A DNA stretch of 64,000 bases from Ursus arctos (Eukaryota > Chordata > Mammalia > Carnivora > Ursidae). Under the pieces are notes generated by a model. That model was not told the origin of the DNA and ran no database searches. It saw only the letters and a program-made list of their open reading frames with translations. The stretch spans positions 30,597,718 to 30,661,717 of the forward strand of contig NW_026622974.1 of the NCBI RefSeq assembly GCF_023065955.2, read 5' to 3'. The position numbers and the translations under genes are program-made. Shown here piece after piece: positions 1 through 12,700 of the stretch (the stretch's first letter is position 1; every line of letters begins with the position of its first letter).

Positions 1-1134
1 CTTTCTCTCAATTGAAACTTTCCCATCACATATAAACATCACCAGATATATTTTAACTAAAAGAGAATTTTCCCTTGGCCGCAAATCTGCTTCCAGCCAT
101 TGCCCTTCCTCTTTCAACTCCCCCTCACAGCCAACTTCTTGAAAAAGCTTTCTGCACTTGTGCCCGCCTGCCCTTCCGCCCACATAACCTATTCCAGTCT
201 GTCTGCACCCATAAAGCCAACCACACACCTCTCACTGACAATGATGCCCTCCTTGTAGCAAAATGCAATTGCCAGCGCTTTTGTTTCTGCGCATGATGAA
301 GTAATGACTATTGATTTTCATCTTCCCACCCAAAACAACTGGGAAACTGGTGAAAATAAAGAAACAATGCTCAGGCCTTGTTTAATAGCCAGGACAGGAC
401 TCTTATTCTGGGGGAAATGTAGGCTCACAAGATGAGACCCATGTTTGTCCCAATTTTTTACTTTCCCGAACAACAGTGAAGAGAGATTGAGGCCAGGAAT
501 CTAGAGCAGCGGTCTCACGTAGCATCCTGAAGGTGTCGGCTCAAACGGCATTTCCTCAAGGAAGCTGTACAATCCTGCTCTTAGCTGCTTTTATTACGAT
601 TTCTCATGGACAGTTTTCCTGTCCTTCAGAATAGCTATGTCAGCTCGTAATCACATTGATTAGTGAGATCACTTGTTTAATGTCTCTCGTCCATTATTCT
701 ATGTTTCTGGAGAGGAGGGACCATTCTGGTGCAGTCACCACTGTACATCCAGTGCCCTGCACAGTGCCGGGCGTACGGTCAATGAGACAGCGAATGGGTA
801 GATGGATGGATACATGAATAAATAAATAATTAATGCTTTCCAATGAATAATGAATTATTCAGTGTTATCATCTATAAAGTTAGAAGCTTAGAATAGATTG
901 GTAGCTTTCAAACATGTTTTTAAGGCAGAAAATATTTTGTTGAATAAAATCCTACGTTGAAGCCATGTTGGTCAGATATTAATCAAAAAACCTTCTTGGG
1001 GTAGAAGTGTGCCTGCTTGTGTGGGAGCATGCGTGCATGAGTGCTCCAGTTTGGGGGGAGGGAGAAGCAGAAGTTGTGTGGGGATCAAGGGAGGAGCCGG
1101 AACCCTTTGTAGTTGGCCACTACTAGGGTGTTAG

Positions 1135-1166
1135 AGGACACGACGTGGAAAGGACACGACGTGGAA
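1135..1166. repeat. 16-bp perfect tandem duplication
   Basis: The unit aggacacgacgtggaa occurs at 1135-1150 and again, identical, at 1151-1166. Each unit carries two CpG sites and an ACGT core. It is not part of a recognised transposon, so it looks like a recent local slippage or duplication. Confidence 0.9.
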
Positions 1167-1357
1167 ACCACTGATCCAGATTATATTTATGTTTATTCTG
1201 GATATAAAGCTACTAATCTTAAAATGTGTCATAATTATAGTCTGTGGATAAAATAAACTAATTTTTAAGCTACACACCTTTGCTCGTTTGTCTCATCACA
1301 TTCTCAGCATCGCGTTCAGTGAATGCGATATCCTGTGCAGTCATCAAAACGTTTTCT

Positions 1358-1403
1358 TTAATGAACAAACTTGTATGGATTTAATGAACAGACTTGTATG
1401 GAT
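1358..1403. repeat. 23-bp near-perfect tandem duplication
   Basis: The two 23-bp copies are 1358-1380 and 1381-1403. Both begin ttaatgaaca, end cttgtatggat and differ at one base (a/g). It is a local duplication outside any recognised repeat. Confidence 0.9.
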
Positions 1404-3389
1404 ATCATTAAGATGGCCTCTACTTGGGAAAGTAAGGGTTAAGCTGAAAGTAATCAGAATATAAGGGTTTTCTATGGCCAGTCATGATGACACGTTATTT
1501 CTTTGCTATAGTGTACATTTGCTGTGTGATAAGTAAGCTTAAAAGGAAAAAAACCCCAGTGAATTAACATTAAAAAACTAAAGAAATAGAACTATAGAAA
1601 ATGAATACCAATTGACTTTAAACTCTTGATTTCTTATGCAGAGGGAGGGTAGGTGCAGGGCTTTTGTCAGACTGAACTATTGCCTGTTTCAGCCATTCTT
1701 TTGTTCTATCCAGATGGCTTCTCCTGACTGACACACTATCTCTGTGATCCAAATTCCCACTATCTTTCAAGGTCCGGCTGAAATGACGTTATTACTATTG
1801 GCTTCTCTGAGTAACCAGTATGAGTCTTTCCTTGCTCTGAATTGTCATAGGATATGATCTTTGTCTTACAGCATCTATCACTTTCTCACTTTTAAAATAT
1901 CATAATATCTTAATATAACTATGTATATTTCTTATCTCCTACGTAAGCAGTAAACAATGTGACGCTAGGGACACCTTCCATAGGCACTTAAGAATCATGC
2001 AGCTATCTGTTTAATGCCAATCTGTTCAATAGACCATAATCTGTATTTCAGCAGAGACAATACATGTCTTATTCTTTGGGGTATTCTAACAATTTAATAC
2101 AATGCCAGGCACATAATAGAAATTCAAAAATATATGGTGAGTGGGTGAGTAATGAAGACCCTAAGGAATTGTAAGACCTTAACATTCCTTCTGAATTTGA
2201 AATTAAAAGAGGTTTAGTATTGCTTTAGAATACTTTTTACATGTTTAATTTTTTTTTGGAAATGATGATTTCTTTATTGCGTATGTAACTGGAATATCCA
2301 ACAAGCAAATTTTGTAATGTGATAATCAGAAAGAATCCTTGTTTTTGTCTTCTATTATCTCTTTAAAATTTATCCATATAAGGGTGGGAGAGATTTTCCC
2401 CTGATAGTGGGTGAAAATTCTGGCAATCTCATGGTTGTTTTATCTTTCCTAGCTAATGCAAAGATGTATGGATTTTTAAGTAGTAAAACTTACCCACCTA
2501 TTCAGAAATTAGGATATATAGTCAAATATATTCATCAACACTTCAATCTTCACCCACGGGTAAGATTCCTCTCCCCCACCTCCACTTCTCCGGGTGAGAC
2601 CGCATGCCACCTGGTTAGGGTGTGGTCTTCTCTGTTTCTCCAGCTTATTCTTCAACGCGTTCTCCCTCATCTGGCTCCCGCTCCCCAATTAAAGCTGAGG
2701 AAGGAAAAATGGAAGAGGGAGGGGCAGGAAAGTTTTAACTTAAATGTATTTTACTAAAATAGCATTTTCGTCTGGCAGATGTTTACAGATTCTTTTCTTT
2801 CTCTTGAGTTTTGCTAAGTATTCTACAGGCTCTTCCACCGAAAGCATTCAATGGTACTTCTTGGGACAAGTGCAATCTGTTTTCCTTTGACTGCCACTCC
2901 TATAACCCCGTTTTGAGGAGTATACTTCAGATCTTCTCTGTATGGGTCCCATCACCTTTCTTTTTCCAGATGACCCTCTTGGAGAATGTACAAAATAGTT
3001 CCGAGACAGTTTACATCTAGTCAGGGAAACACATCTCCTTTCTGCTATCAGTGAAAATATATGTGTTTTCCAATTTTCTATGCCTTTGCCTTGATACTGC
3101 GGAGCAATAGACATAGCCTCTATTAGGTAAGCTCCTACACGTAAGATCCCAGTCCACTTGTGTTCATAAAGTTGAGGAGATATCTATTAAATTTAAATAA
3201 TTATTTCTAATAAGCCTCTGTCTGTAGGCTTGAGGTGAGGAGAAAGCCCATCTTTACCTCCACTATGAGCAGAAATGGTTGGGTCACATAGCATAGTTTT
3301 CTTCAAAGAAATCCTCTTCCCAGTACCCTTTCCTATCCCTAACAATATAACCCTTTTATATCCTCTGTATATCAGTTTTTTTAATGCTC

Positions 3390-3835
3390 CAATAATGCTG
3401 TATAACAAACCATCCCAAAAGCAGTGGTTTGAAAATCAAGTAATCATCGAACTAACAAACCTGTAATTCAATGATTTCATTTGGACTTGGTTGAGCTGTT
3501 CACTCATATGTCAACTAGATTTGCTCATAAATCTATATTCATCTATAAACTGACTGATCTAGAATGATTCTACTGAGGTGAACAGGATCCTTTAGCACTA
3601 TTCTATGCATTTCATCCTCCAGCCAGCTAGCCCATTCATGTTCTCACGAAGAGCAAGAGAGAACACACCTATGCATCATATTTCCAACATCCCATGGACC
3701 AAAACAAGTTATATACCCAAGCCCAGAAATCAGAGTGAGAAAGCGTTATAAAGCTACACGTCAAAGGACATGGAAGCATAAAGGGTAAAAAAATTGGGGC
3801 CACTAATGCAAGCCATCTCCCACAGTCCAATGTGT
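3390..3835 (-). mobile_element. probable ancient LTR remnant, family uncertain
   Basis: The stretch opens with 'aataatgctgtataacaaacc' followed by 'cccaaaagcagtggtttgaaaa'. This resembles the terminal part of a common mammalian LTR-type repeat read on its minus strand ('ctgtgtaacaaaccaccccaaaacttagtgg'). The rest is strongly decayed. Family and boundaries are from recall and could be wrong. Confidence 0.35.
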
Positions 3836-3990
3836 GGGGTCAGCTAATCAATTCTCGGAGATAATGGATGTTGAAAATTCACTTGGGAATATAGCTGCTA
3901 ATTTTAATGTACTATTACAAATGCATGCCAACATTTAATTTAGAAAATTAACTAGCCAATTCTTAAAAAATAAAATTGGGATTTTTTTTT

Positions 3991-4178
3991 AAAGATTTTA
4001 TTTATTTATTTGACAGAGAGAGACAGCCATCGAGAGAGGGAACACAAGTAGGGGGAGTGGGAGAGGAAGAAGCAGGCTCCTAGCGGAGGAGCCTGATGTG
4101 GGACTCGATCCCAGAACGCCGGGATCACGCCCTGAGCTGAAGGCAGACGCTTAACGACTGCGCCACCCAGGCGCCCCT
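3991..4178 (-). mobile_element. CanSINE (carnivore tRNA-derived SINE)
   Basis: In plus coordinates the element runs from the AAAGATTTTATTTATTTATTTGAC end to GCCACCCAGGCGCCCC, so its sense strand is minus. The body has the gacagagagagacagcc...gggaacacaag pattern of a young subfamily. The flanks share 'tgggattttttttt' (left about 3978-3990, right about 4178-4191), consistent with a target-site duplication. A 66-codon frame inside it is the translation of the SINE, not a gene. Confidence 0.93.
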
Positions 4179-4492
4179 GGGATTTTTTTTTAAAAGGCAT
4201 GAGCAATTTAAGAAGGCACAGTAGAAGTTAAATCACTATACCAACGTTATAAATAGATGATGACTTTACTACAATACAAATGGACCAGCAGAAATGCAGT
4301 TTCGGAGTGTCATTCCAGTACACAAATAATCGGGTTATTGTTAATCAGAGTACTTCATTAAATGCAAGAGAAACCAGCTCTGGCTAATTAAAGAATAAAA
4401 TGAATTTGTTGTTATGACATCAGAGGATTTGCAGCTCTGTGGCAAGAGTAGGGATCCAGAGTCAGAATTTGGGCAGAAAAAGAATCAAGTCA

Positions 4493-4699
4493 GGGCGCCT
4501 GGGTGGCTCAGTCGGTTAAGCATCTAACTCTTGATTTTGGCTCAGGTCGTGATCTCAGGGTCATGAGATGGAGCCTCATGTTGGGCTCCGTGCTGGGCGT
4601 GGAGCCTGCTTAAGATTCTCTGCCTCTCCGTCTGCCTGCCCCACCCCCACCCCGCGCACTTGTGCTCTCTCTCTCTAAAAAAAAAAAAAAAAAAAAAGG
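4493..4699 (+). mobile_element. CanSINE
   Basis: The head gggcgcctgggtggctcag is followed by a tRNA-like region, a CT-rich segment (gccccacccccaccccgcgc), CTCTCTCTCT and a tail of about 20 A. The flanking duplication atcaagtca lies at 4484-4492 and 4700-4708. The 97-codon frame starting inside it is an artefact of SINE plus flank. Confidence 0.95.
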
Positions 4700-4709
4700 A
4701 TCAAGTCAA

Positions 4710-5474
4710 GGTGCTAGGAACATTCTGGCTAAGGGGCTACCATCAGCACCACAATCACCAGAACCTCAAAACCATCATCACAATGATTGATTTCACCATT
4801 TCCCTACAAACTTGCATCAGTCTCTCAAGTTTCAGAGTCCTGGGTAAAAGCATGCAATTGCTGTACCTGTGTCACATGTCCACACGCTGGCCGTCAGAAT
4901 TGAACAAAGGAACGGTTGAACCCTCAGGCTTCTGTGCTAGGAGCGCTAACTGAAGAGATGTTCAAACGGGAGTAACTTAGAACAGAACACAAAAGCTCCT
5001 GGAATGATATAGAAAAGAGTAAATTTGGGACTCGGTAGCCAGTTTGTTAAGATGAAACCAGGTATAAAGAGGGCATAAGGGAGGCGAAGAAAAAATTTTC
5101 AGGCAAGTATATAAAATATAAAAACACTTAAGATCAAACTGAAGAGATTTCCACACACAAAAAAGTACAATCATGCAATAAAACCACAGACTAAAATTCT
5201 GTCTCAATGTTTATAAAATCTTAGACTCAGGGACTAGATATGAGACAATGACCCTTTTTTTTTTATATATTTTGAGTTACGGATTTATATTGGGGTGTCT
5301 GAATTGAGAAATGCTGGCATCAGTTAAATTCAAAGCAAATAGACAAGACAAAATAAAACATGATATGAACAATAAACATACCTTTTAATTGGGTCTAAGA
5401 AAATCAAATTGGGATCATGCCTTTATGCAGCTGCCACTGATTAGGTCATAGGGAATAAAGTATTCAAGATTAGC

Positions 5475-5506
<32 letters not shown>

Positions 5507-6482
5507 ACGCGCTTGCGTGCTCTAAGGTTGAAGTATCTGGATTAAGGGGAAGGAATAAAATTAGCAAATACATTAGCTATGGATCTGCCCCACAGATATT
5601 TCTTTCTACTCTCCTCCTCCCCCAAGTTCTGGTAAATTTATACACATAGCAGAGAAAACATCAGAAAAGGAAAAGGACGGTAAAATGTAAAGATTCAAAA
5701 GGTTTTGAGCATGGCTCCATGACTGTCTATAGTGGAGCTTGCCTCTTTCCCATCCACACAGGGAAGGGAGTGGGCAACGTGCCATGTATTTAAATGTAGG
5801 GGCGACCCCAAGGTGCTGCATTTTCATCTACATGTGTCCTTTGGGCTCACTTGCAGAGATGTGCTAAGGATGGGCAGTGAACTCACCTTGGAATATTAGA
5901 GGTCATACACTGTGCTTTGAAACAGTGATCGGTGAGCTCTTGAATGAGATAATGAGTGATGCCACTTAAATTTTCTCTGACCCCCAAAATTCTAAAAATG
6001 GAAACACGTGAGAAGGAAAAAGGAGAGCTGGAGGAGGAGAGCCAGGCGCAAAAGGACAGGGAACAGCAGCAGCGGGGGGACTAGCATCAGAAAGAACTGG
6101 CCTTTTATTAACGAGGACTATGAGTAGTTTTAACAGGATGAAGGAGGAGAACGTAAGCCTTAAAAAGCAAAGCAAAGCAACAGCTGAGAGCCTGTACGTG
6201 CTCACGCCAGCATGTGTCCTCTCTCCCGTCTGCTGTGCGCGTCTCTCCCCAACTCCCACCTTTGTGACGTCCCACTGACAACCTGAAATTGGCCGTGATG
6301 GAAGGATTCACACCATGGAAACCGATGAACGTTACAGTTACAGATCAGAGCGGCTCTCTCCCCCACCCTCAGAGAGCCACTGGTTAAACATTTATCCTTA
6401 CACCACCAGCCAGAAAGCACAGAGAGGGAGGGATCCCAGCAAAACAATGGTAGGAACAGTGGGAGCATACACAGCATCCACT
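4710..6482. other. non-genic DNA
   Basis: I see no gene here. The stretch holds one (GT)n tract (5475-5512, listed separately). The overlapping minus-strand frames around 5970-6480 lack recognisable domains and conflict with one another, so I do not call them. Confidence 0.55.
5475..5512. repeat. (GT)n microsatellite passing into GC alternation
   Basis: About 15 TG units run directly into gcgcacgcgc, keeping alternating purine-pyrimidine order for roughly 38 bp. Such a tract is likely length-polymorphic and can adopt Z-DNA. Confidence 0.95.
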
Positions 6483-6496
6483 CACTGAAGCCTTTT

Positions 6497-6710
6497 ATTT
6501 AAGATTTTATTTATTTATGTGAGAAAGTACGCGTTTGAGAGAGAGAGAGAGAGCACGAGCCGGGGGCGGGGGGAGCAGAGGGAGAGGGAGAAGCAGGCTC
6601 TCCACTGAGCAGGGAGCCCCATGCAGGACTCAACCTGGCTCAACCTCACGACCCTGGGATCGAACCTGAGCCAAGGCAGACACTTCACCGACTGAGCCAC
6701 CCAGGCGCCC
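6497..6710 (-). mobile_element. CanSINE
   Basis: The element runs from the AAGATTTTATTTATTTATGTGAG end through a GA-rich body to GAGCCACCCAGGCGCCC. A perfect target-site duplication, cactgaagcctttt, lies at 6483-6496 and 6711-6724. It is older in sequence than the copies at 14.9 and 42.9 kb. Confidence 0.95.
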
Positions 6711-6724
6711 CACTGAAGCCTTTT

Positions 6725-7692
6725 TGTAGCAAAGAAGCAAGTGGAACCAGGTAGCAGCGGCAAACAGAAAGGCCCCTGATGCTGCCTGGGGTATCAGATT
6801 TATAGTTAAACCAACGCGATACTGACGATCACTACATGGTTTGGAATTTCTGTGACGTTCTGGTCAAATAATCCTACTAAAGGGATGCAGAGTTCGGGTC
6901 TGCTGGTTGAATGTTATCTGAGGGGACAGGATGCCAAGTGCTGCGTTTCTGGATGATGCGTCTGGACTCACTGCATTTGAGAGGCTCCACGAACAGCTGC
7001 ACCTGCTACATTGCAGCCTCAAGTCACGTGTCGTTTGGATGTGCACAGAGATGATGATGCTTTATATTGGCGAATCCCGAATCTAGACAGTTCTTGCTAC
7101 AGAACAGGAAGTCATGAAAAGCCTCTAGAGTGGCCTTGGTTTATCTCTTGAAATTAGTAAAAATAGCTATATATGTGAAATTCTGTATAAATAAATAACT
7201 TTTCTTCTGCCTTATAGGTCTGTTTCTATTCATTTTGTTCACTTACAAAAATGTTTTTTCATAAAATGATTTTGTGACTAACTCCCTAATCAACTTCATT
7301 TTTATCAAGCCACTACATGGCTCGTTTATTAAACATCATAAGTAAAGTCATAGAGATAATTTCATTTGCATGAAATAACTATGAGGAAATTATGCAATTA
7401 AAATGATGTTTAAGCTTTATTTTCACTGCATTAGAGAGTCCGCCCTACTAGACAAGTGCTTGGTTCGCCTATCGCTTTTGTTTGCCCTGATTCACAGTTA
7501 GGGGGCAAACTTTATACGTACCCTTGATGAAACACCATCAAGAGACTAGCCATGGCGTGCATCATGGCATGTAACATTTCCTGACATCTACCCGCTCTTG
7601 GTGGACAATTTCTGTATTTCTTATACAGAACTTAAACATATTTATGATATTTTTCACCACATATTAATAAATACTAATTGATTTTTAAAAAT
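6725..7692. other. non-genic DNA; includes a possible conserved block
   Basis: No gene is visible. The part around 7210-7440 has no recognised repeat and is rich in homeodomain and POU-like words, including ATTTGCAT at 7364-7371 and a TTATGCAATTA-type word just after it. It is a candidate regulatory block only. Confidence 0.4.
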
Positions 7693-7886
7693 TCTTTAAA
7701 GGTTTTATTTATTTGAGAGAGAGAGTAAGGGAGAGAGAGAGATCATGAGCAGGGGAGAGCGGTAGAGGGAGAAGCAGACTCCCTGCTGAGCAGGGAGCCC
7801 AACAGATGCGGGGCTCGATCCCAGGACCTGGGATCATGATCTGAACTGAAGGCAGCTGCTTAACTGACTGAGCTGCCCAGGTGCCC
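7693..7886 (-). mobile_element. CanSINE, older copy
   Basis: It runs from GGTTTTATTTATTTGAGAGAG to GAGCTGCCCAGGTGCCC. Several substitutions in the terminal motif (AGCTGCCCAGGTGCCC instead of AGCCACCCAGGCGCCC) and the lack of a clean target-site duplication show it is an older insertion. It sits at the edge of a probable old L1. Confidence 0.9.
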
Positions 7887-7889
7887 TGG

Positions 7890-9480
7890 TCCTTGCAAAT
7901 TCTAAATTTGTATCTTTTATTCTACAAATTTTCTCTATTTAGTTTCTTCATAGAGTTCTTTAATTCATTTTGAATTTATTTTGGTATATGATATAAGGAA
8001 TAGAGTTAAGGTAATATTTCACAAATGAATATTGGCCAGCATCAGATTGTTCATAGATAGGGTTCTCATTTTATTCTCTGAATATCTGTATCTGTATTTT
8101 TGATCTTGACAACATGTGACTTCTCTCATTTTTCTTAATCAGTCTTTGATAGTTTATTTTCTATTTTCATATTAGTTCTTATCTCAATTATTCTCTTCTT
8201 TTTACAGCCTTTGGATTTAATTAGCTGTTATATTTCTGCCCTTTACAGATGGATTATTAATCATTGATTTACAGATTTTTCTCCCTAACATATGAGTTGA
8301 AGGCTATAAATTTCCTTCTGACCAACAATTTAGCTTCTTTTCACAAGTTTTGACATGCCATATTGTATTTTCATTTGTTCAAAATATTGTTTGGAATTTT
8401 CATTCTGATTTCTTCCTTGGACCTTAGATTCCAAAGAAGTACATTGTATTGTGACTAGAGAATTTCTTCTTAAGGAAATTGGTTGAGATTCTTCTTTGTG
8501 ATCTAATGTATTATCCAAGTTGGTGACTATTTCAGGAAATTTTAAAAATAATGTATGTTCTCCATGTATTAAAAACAAGTCTATACATATTTATTATCTA
8601 GGTCAATTTTAATTGTGTCAATTGTTTTTAAGAGAAATATACTGAGAATTTTGAGAATTTATCAGTCCTTAAAAAAAGGTGATAAACGTTCTCAGTTCTT
8701 ACTTAAAGATCAATATATTGTGGTTTGAGTTCTACACTAAAATTTATTTTCTCTCAAAATTTTGAAGATTTAATCAAATGTCTGCTACCATATAATGTTG
8801 CTAAAATAGTAATACTATTCCAGTTCCTTTTCCTTAATTTTTTCTCTTTTCATTTGTCTTCTTTATATTCACTGTGCTCTGAAATATGAAACACATCCCA
8901 TGATGGATCTATGTATGTTGTTTTTAAATTGATCTTATTTATCCCTTGGAATCTTTTTAATCCAAGATTTCAGGACTCCTTCAGGAGGTATTATCTGGGA
9001 CGTCATCTTTTATTTTCCTTACTTTCAGTACTTCATCGTCACCACCAAACGCACACACACACACACACACACACACAGTCCTCCTGTTATTCACCTGTAG
9101 GACTCTTATTAGATATTTTTGAACCATTTTATTATATTAAAATCACATTTTACGTTTCTTTTGATCTGGGACAATCCTTCCACTTGCTCTTCCAGCTAAT
9201 TTATTCCCTTTTCATCTAAGCCCATCCTTTATTCTGTTCATCTCTTGAATTTTTATATTTTGAAGATTGATTTTTCTGCCACCTGTTTCCCAATCTCTTG
9301 TGAAAGGGATGGAATCTTTCTAAGTAAACTAATCACACTTATTTTAAAGCTTTCTCTTTGCTTGCTTTACACCATTGCCAGGCTGTAGTTTTATTGCTGA
9401 GTTTGTTGCCTGCCTTTCACACGTTGATTTTTCTCAAAGCTTGATAATTCTTGGTTTCATCTCATCTTCGTGTTTCATAA
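7890..9480 (-). mobile_element. probable ancient L1/HAL1-type LINE, reverse orientation
   Basis: This T-rich stretch reads like the complement of degenerate L1M/HAL1 coding sequence. It contains phrases such as 'ttcattctgatttcttccttggacc' and 'ttttgaagatttaatcaaatgtctgc'. No frame of useful length survives. An (AC)n tract (9051-9076) lies within it. Family and ends are uncertain. Confidence 0.45.
9051..9076. repeat. (AC)n microsatellite
   Basis: About 13 AC units inside T-rich, probably LINE-derived sequence. A 102-codon frame that reads through it as a Thr-His run is not a gene. Confidence 0.95.
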
Positions 9481-9769
9481 TTTCTGTTGGCCTGTCTATG
9501 GGTATAAGTTATGAATACCAGACCTTTTCTTCTTTGAGAGCAGCAGTGGTCTAGGATGTGTGCAGGAGAAGATATGGAGTTGTTTTCTGGTTTTGCAGGT
9601 TCTGTTTGCCTCCTCAAGGCTGTTATTCCCGTGGTCACTATTCTGCATTTCAAGTGCTGGCTCCCACCATCTGTGACTTAGCAAGGGCCCAGCATTTCTG
9701 CTGCCTGCTGCTTGGTGGGGGAGAGTGACAGCGCAGAGCACGAGAGGCTAGCCTGCTTGCAGTTCCATG

Positions 9770-12700
9770 TTTAATCTCTCAATATTTGCCTCTGACTTCC
9801 TCATACTCATTACTTCTATTATCTCTGAGTTTGGACACCCTGCTTCTTGCATCATAGGTGTCTTTGCGAAGCTTAATTCGTAACTTTATGTCCATTTAGC
9901 CAACCCATTTATTTTCTTTTTTCAAAAAGTCCTCTTACATTGTGTCTTCTAGCATGCTTATAGATGTTTGTAATACGTTTTCTGTAATTTCAAGCTATCA
10001 CAGCCTGTAGAATGTGTGTTTAGCCATCATCCTGATTGAAGTCACAGTGAAAAGGGACAAAGTTGAGACTTTTAACCCAGTTCTATGACGTGAAACAATT
10101 CTTGTCCCACTACATTGTACGGTAACACTTAAAAGGCACGGAAAACATATAAAATTGGTTACCAGAAGGTAATTTAGCCCTCCTGTTCTCACTGGGTTGA
10201 TTAGCTTTTATAAGTTTACCCCTTGGTGTATGGGAAGCATTTTTTCCCTCTTAATTCCAAAAGCAAGAGCTCCTCATGTAAAATCAGATCAATTATGAAT
10301 TTACTTGATGCTTATAAAAGTCCCTGGAGGCAAGAAGGCTTATTTGCTAGCTTTGCTTTTTAATATAAATAATAGAACCAATCAGCAATATTACTGTTCA
10401 ACATGGACAACAAAATTTATAGACTCTTTGTTTACTATACAGAGGGCTTGCTGAATATAAAATGGCCTGCCTTTTATTTATTTGGTGGTTGAATTATTAC
10501 TTCCATTAGCAGAGCAGAACTCCTTTGCCATCAAAACTATTTTTTTTAAGTACACAGCATATCTGATTCCAATCCGAAATCATTTATGTGGTATTATTTC
10601 TTATTAGAATTATTGATTAGGTCAAAGTTAAGGACAATTCAAAATTCAAAGCTTTCTGTCCCAATTTTGCTTTTTCTCCTGGCTTTTCTTTACCACCTAC
10701 CAAGATTTACTAACAGCCAAATAAAACCACCGTATTCATCAGGCATCAGGATTTGTGACATGTGGTTATTTTAGCTAATAAGACAAAGGCATATGTGTGT
10801 ATTTCTCCTTGCTTGGATTTACTTACACAATCAACATTTGACAAGCTTCTTTCGGAGAACAGGCTGAGTCATTTGTATTAATGCGTATGAGGATGTCATG
10901 TTACCTCTAACAGTCGTTTCTTCCCATTTGAAATAGGAATATAAAAATATTTTCCCCTCAAATTAGTACCCAGCCACCCCTAGAGATGCCATCTGTTTTC
11001 CAAAAAATGGCTTATGGTATTTATTCTTTGCTTTCCGATTTTGGTTCTCCTTTTTGGAAGTTAAAGTCTAATAAAAATGGTCCAACGTACTTTCTCCTAG
11101 GGAATCATTGAAGCCAAATTCCCCTTGTAACACATACACTCAACAAAATAAAGCAGCAAATCTCGGTCCTTTGTGAGCTCTGTTGTGGTGCTGTGGACAA
11201 ACATCCAAGTCCTTGAGACCGTCTCTCCCAGAAGCTCCTCAAAACAGGATTAAGATAACCCAGAGAACAACGAGATAATCCTGCCACTTTCAACTTTCCA
11301 GAACAGCAAGCTCTCTATTAACAACTTTGTCACGATTTGGCATTAAGGAAATTTGTCTGTAATTATTATTCATGTTATACAGTCTTGCTTTGAGCTGAAT
11401 AAACGGGAGGAAAGCCCAGCAAAATAAATCTAGCTTTGTCTAGCTGTCTGGTTTGATCTAGGTAAAAGCTTTCTCATTCCTATGTGTTTGAAAAAGTTAC
11501 ACAGGTAATGATAGATTGAGTCCTTAGCCCTTAGGGTCCAGGATTGGTCCCAGGGCCAGGACACCCTATAGAGTTGACTTCTGGTCATGCCATTCTCATA
11601 TCCCACCATGTATTATCCCATGAGTATCATGACTGGGCAAAGACTCTGAAACACTGATCTAAATAACTACTAATCCGCTGAAATCAACTCAACTCATGTA
11701 ACAGCAATGGTGAGAATTTTGTCCATTTCTACAGTACATCGGGGAAGGCAGGGGGGAGCTGCTGTCAATTATCCAATTGCTCACTACTTAATCAGCATGA
11801 AAGAGAGAGGAAGTGTGCAAAAATTGGAGTAGTTCTATACTTTATCATTTCAGTTTTCAGAAAATAATTTCTTTACTTTTCAGGAGCAAAAATCACCACT
11901 GCTCTGGCCATAGAGACACACTGTCCTCGGGCGGTGACATTGTATTATGGTAAAACAATGCAAGTATTACCAAGAGAAGCAGATACTTCTGTCTGCCACT
12001 TTCAAGGCAAAATCAGTAGACACACTAAACAGTGACCCATGTGAAAAAATTCTTTATAAGCCAACTGTATATTTTCAAAAAATAGTGTAATATAACTCTC
12101 CCCCTCTTTACTAATACTTTTTAATTGTTAGTTTTTAAAAAATATAATTTCACATACATATCCTGTTTAGAATATTCCTTTATCATTTAATCTATTTGTT
12201 GAATTTAAAATCTATTCCTAATAGTTTGCTTTTCATCCTCTGTTTCACTCAGCATTAAAAGCCTTCGTTGCATTTTGCTTGTACGCCAAGGCCAGGTCAG
12301 GGAGCAAGCTGCACTGCCTAGAACACAGTAGAGACTGAATGAATGGGTTGACTTACTGGCTGACTTCAGTTGCTTTTTTCCTGTACCCTATAACAGCCCT
12401 GAAGACTCATTTCTTCACCCTTCAGCATAGAAAACAACAACAACAAAGAAGTAAAAAGCTATCTTCTAGAGAATCGGCACTAAAATGATAATTTTCTTCT
12501 CGTTCACTACCCTTCCTTAGATTCATTATTCTTTCCTAATATGGAAAATCTCTTTTTCAATTAGTTCTTTTTCTCTTTTCCCCTGCTGTACTTATCAAGC
12601 AGTAGCTACTGGTCTAATTTCATACAACTAGAAGATCGCTCGTCCATCAGCTTGCCATTATTAACAATGGATTTAAATACAAACTGCCTGAGGTAAAGGA

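Larger units (their letters stand above)
1..3389. other. non-genic AT-rich DNA
   Basis: I see no gene or well-preserved transposon here. Two short stretches resemble the tails of old MIR/L2-type repeats: about 735-830, a 'gtgccctgcacagtgcc' type end running into ATGAATAAATAA, and about 2095-2150, 'aatgccaggcacataatag'. Two exact or near-exact short tandem duplications (1135-1166 and 1358-1403) are listed separately. The open frames in this stretch are under 120 codons, start at non-ATG codons or lack any recognisable domain, so I treat them as chance. Confidence 0.6.

Noticed and set aside
6108..6477. Three overlapping minus-strand frames of 67-97 codons
   Set aside because: They occupy different frames of the same DNA without domain support. 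No single one stands out.
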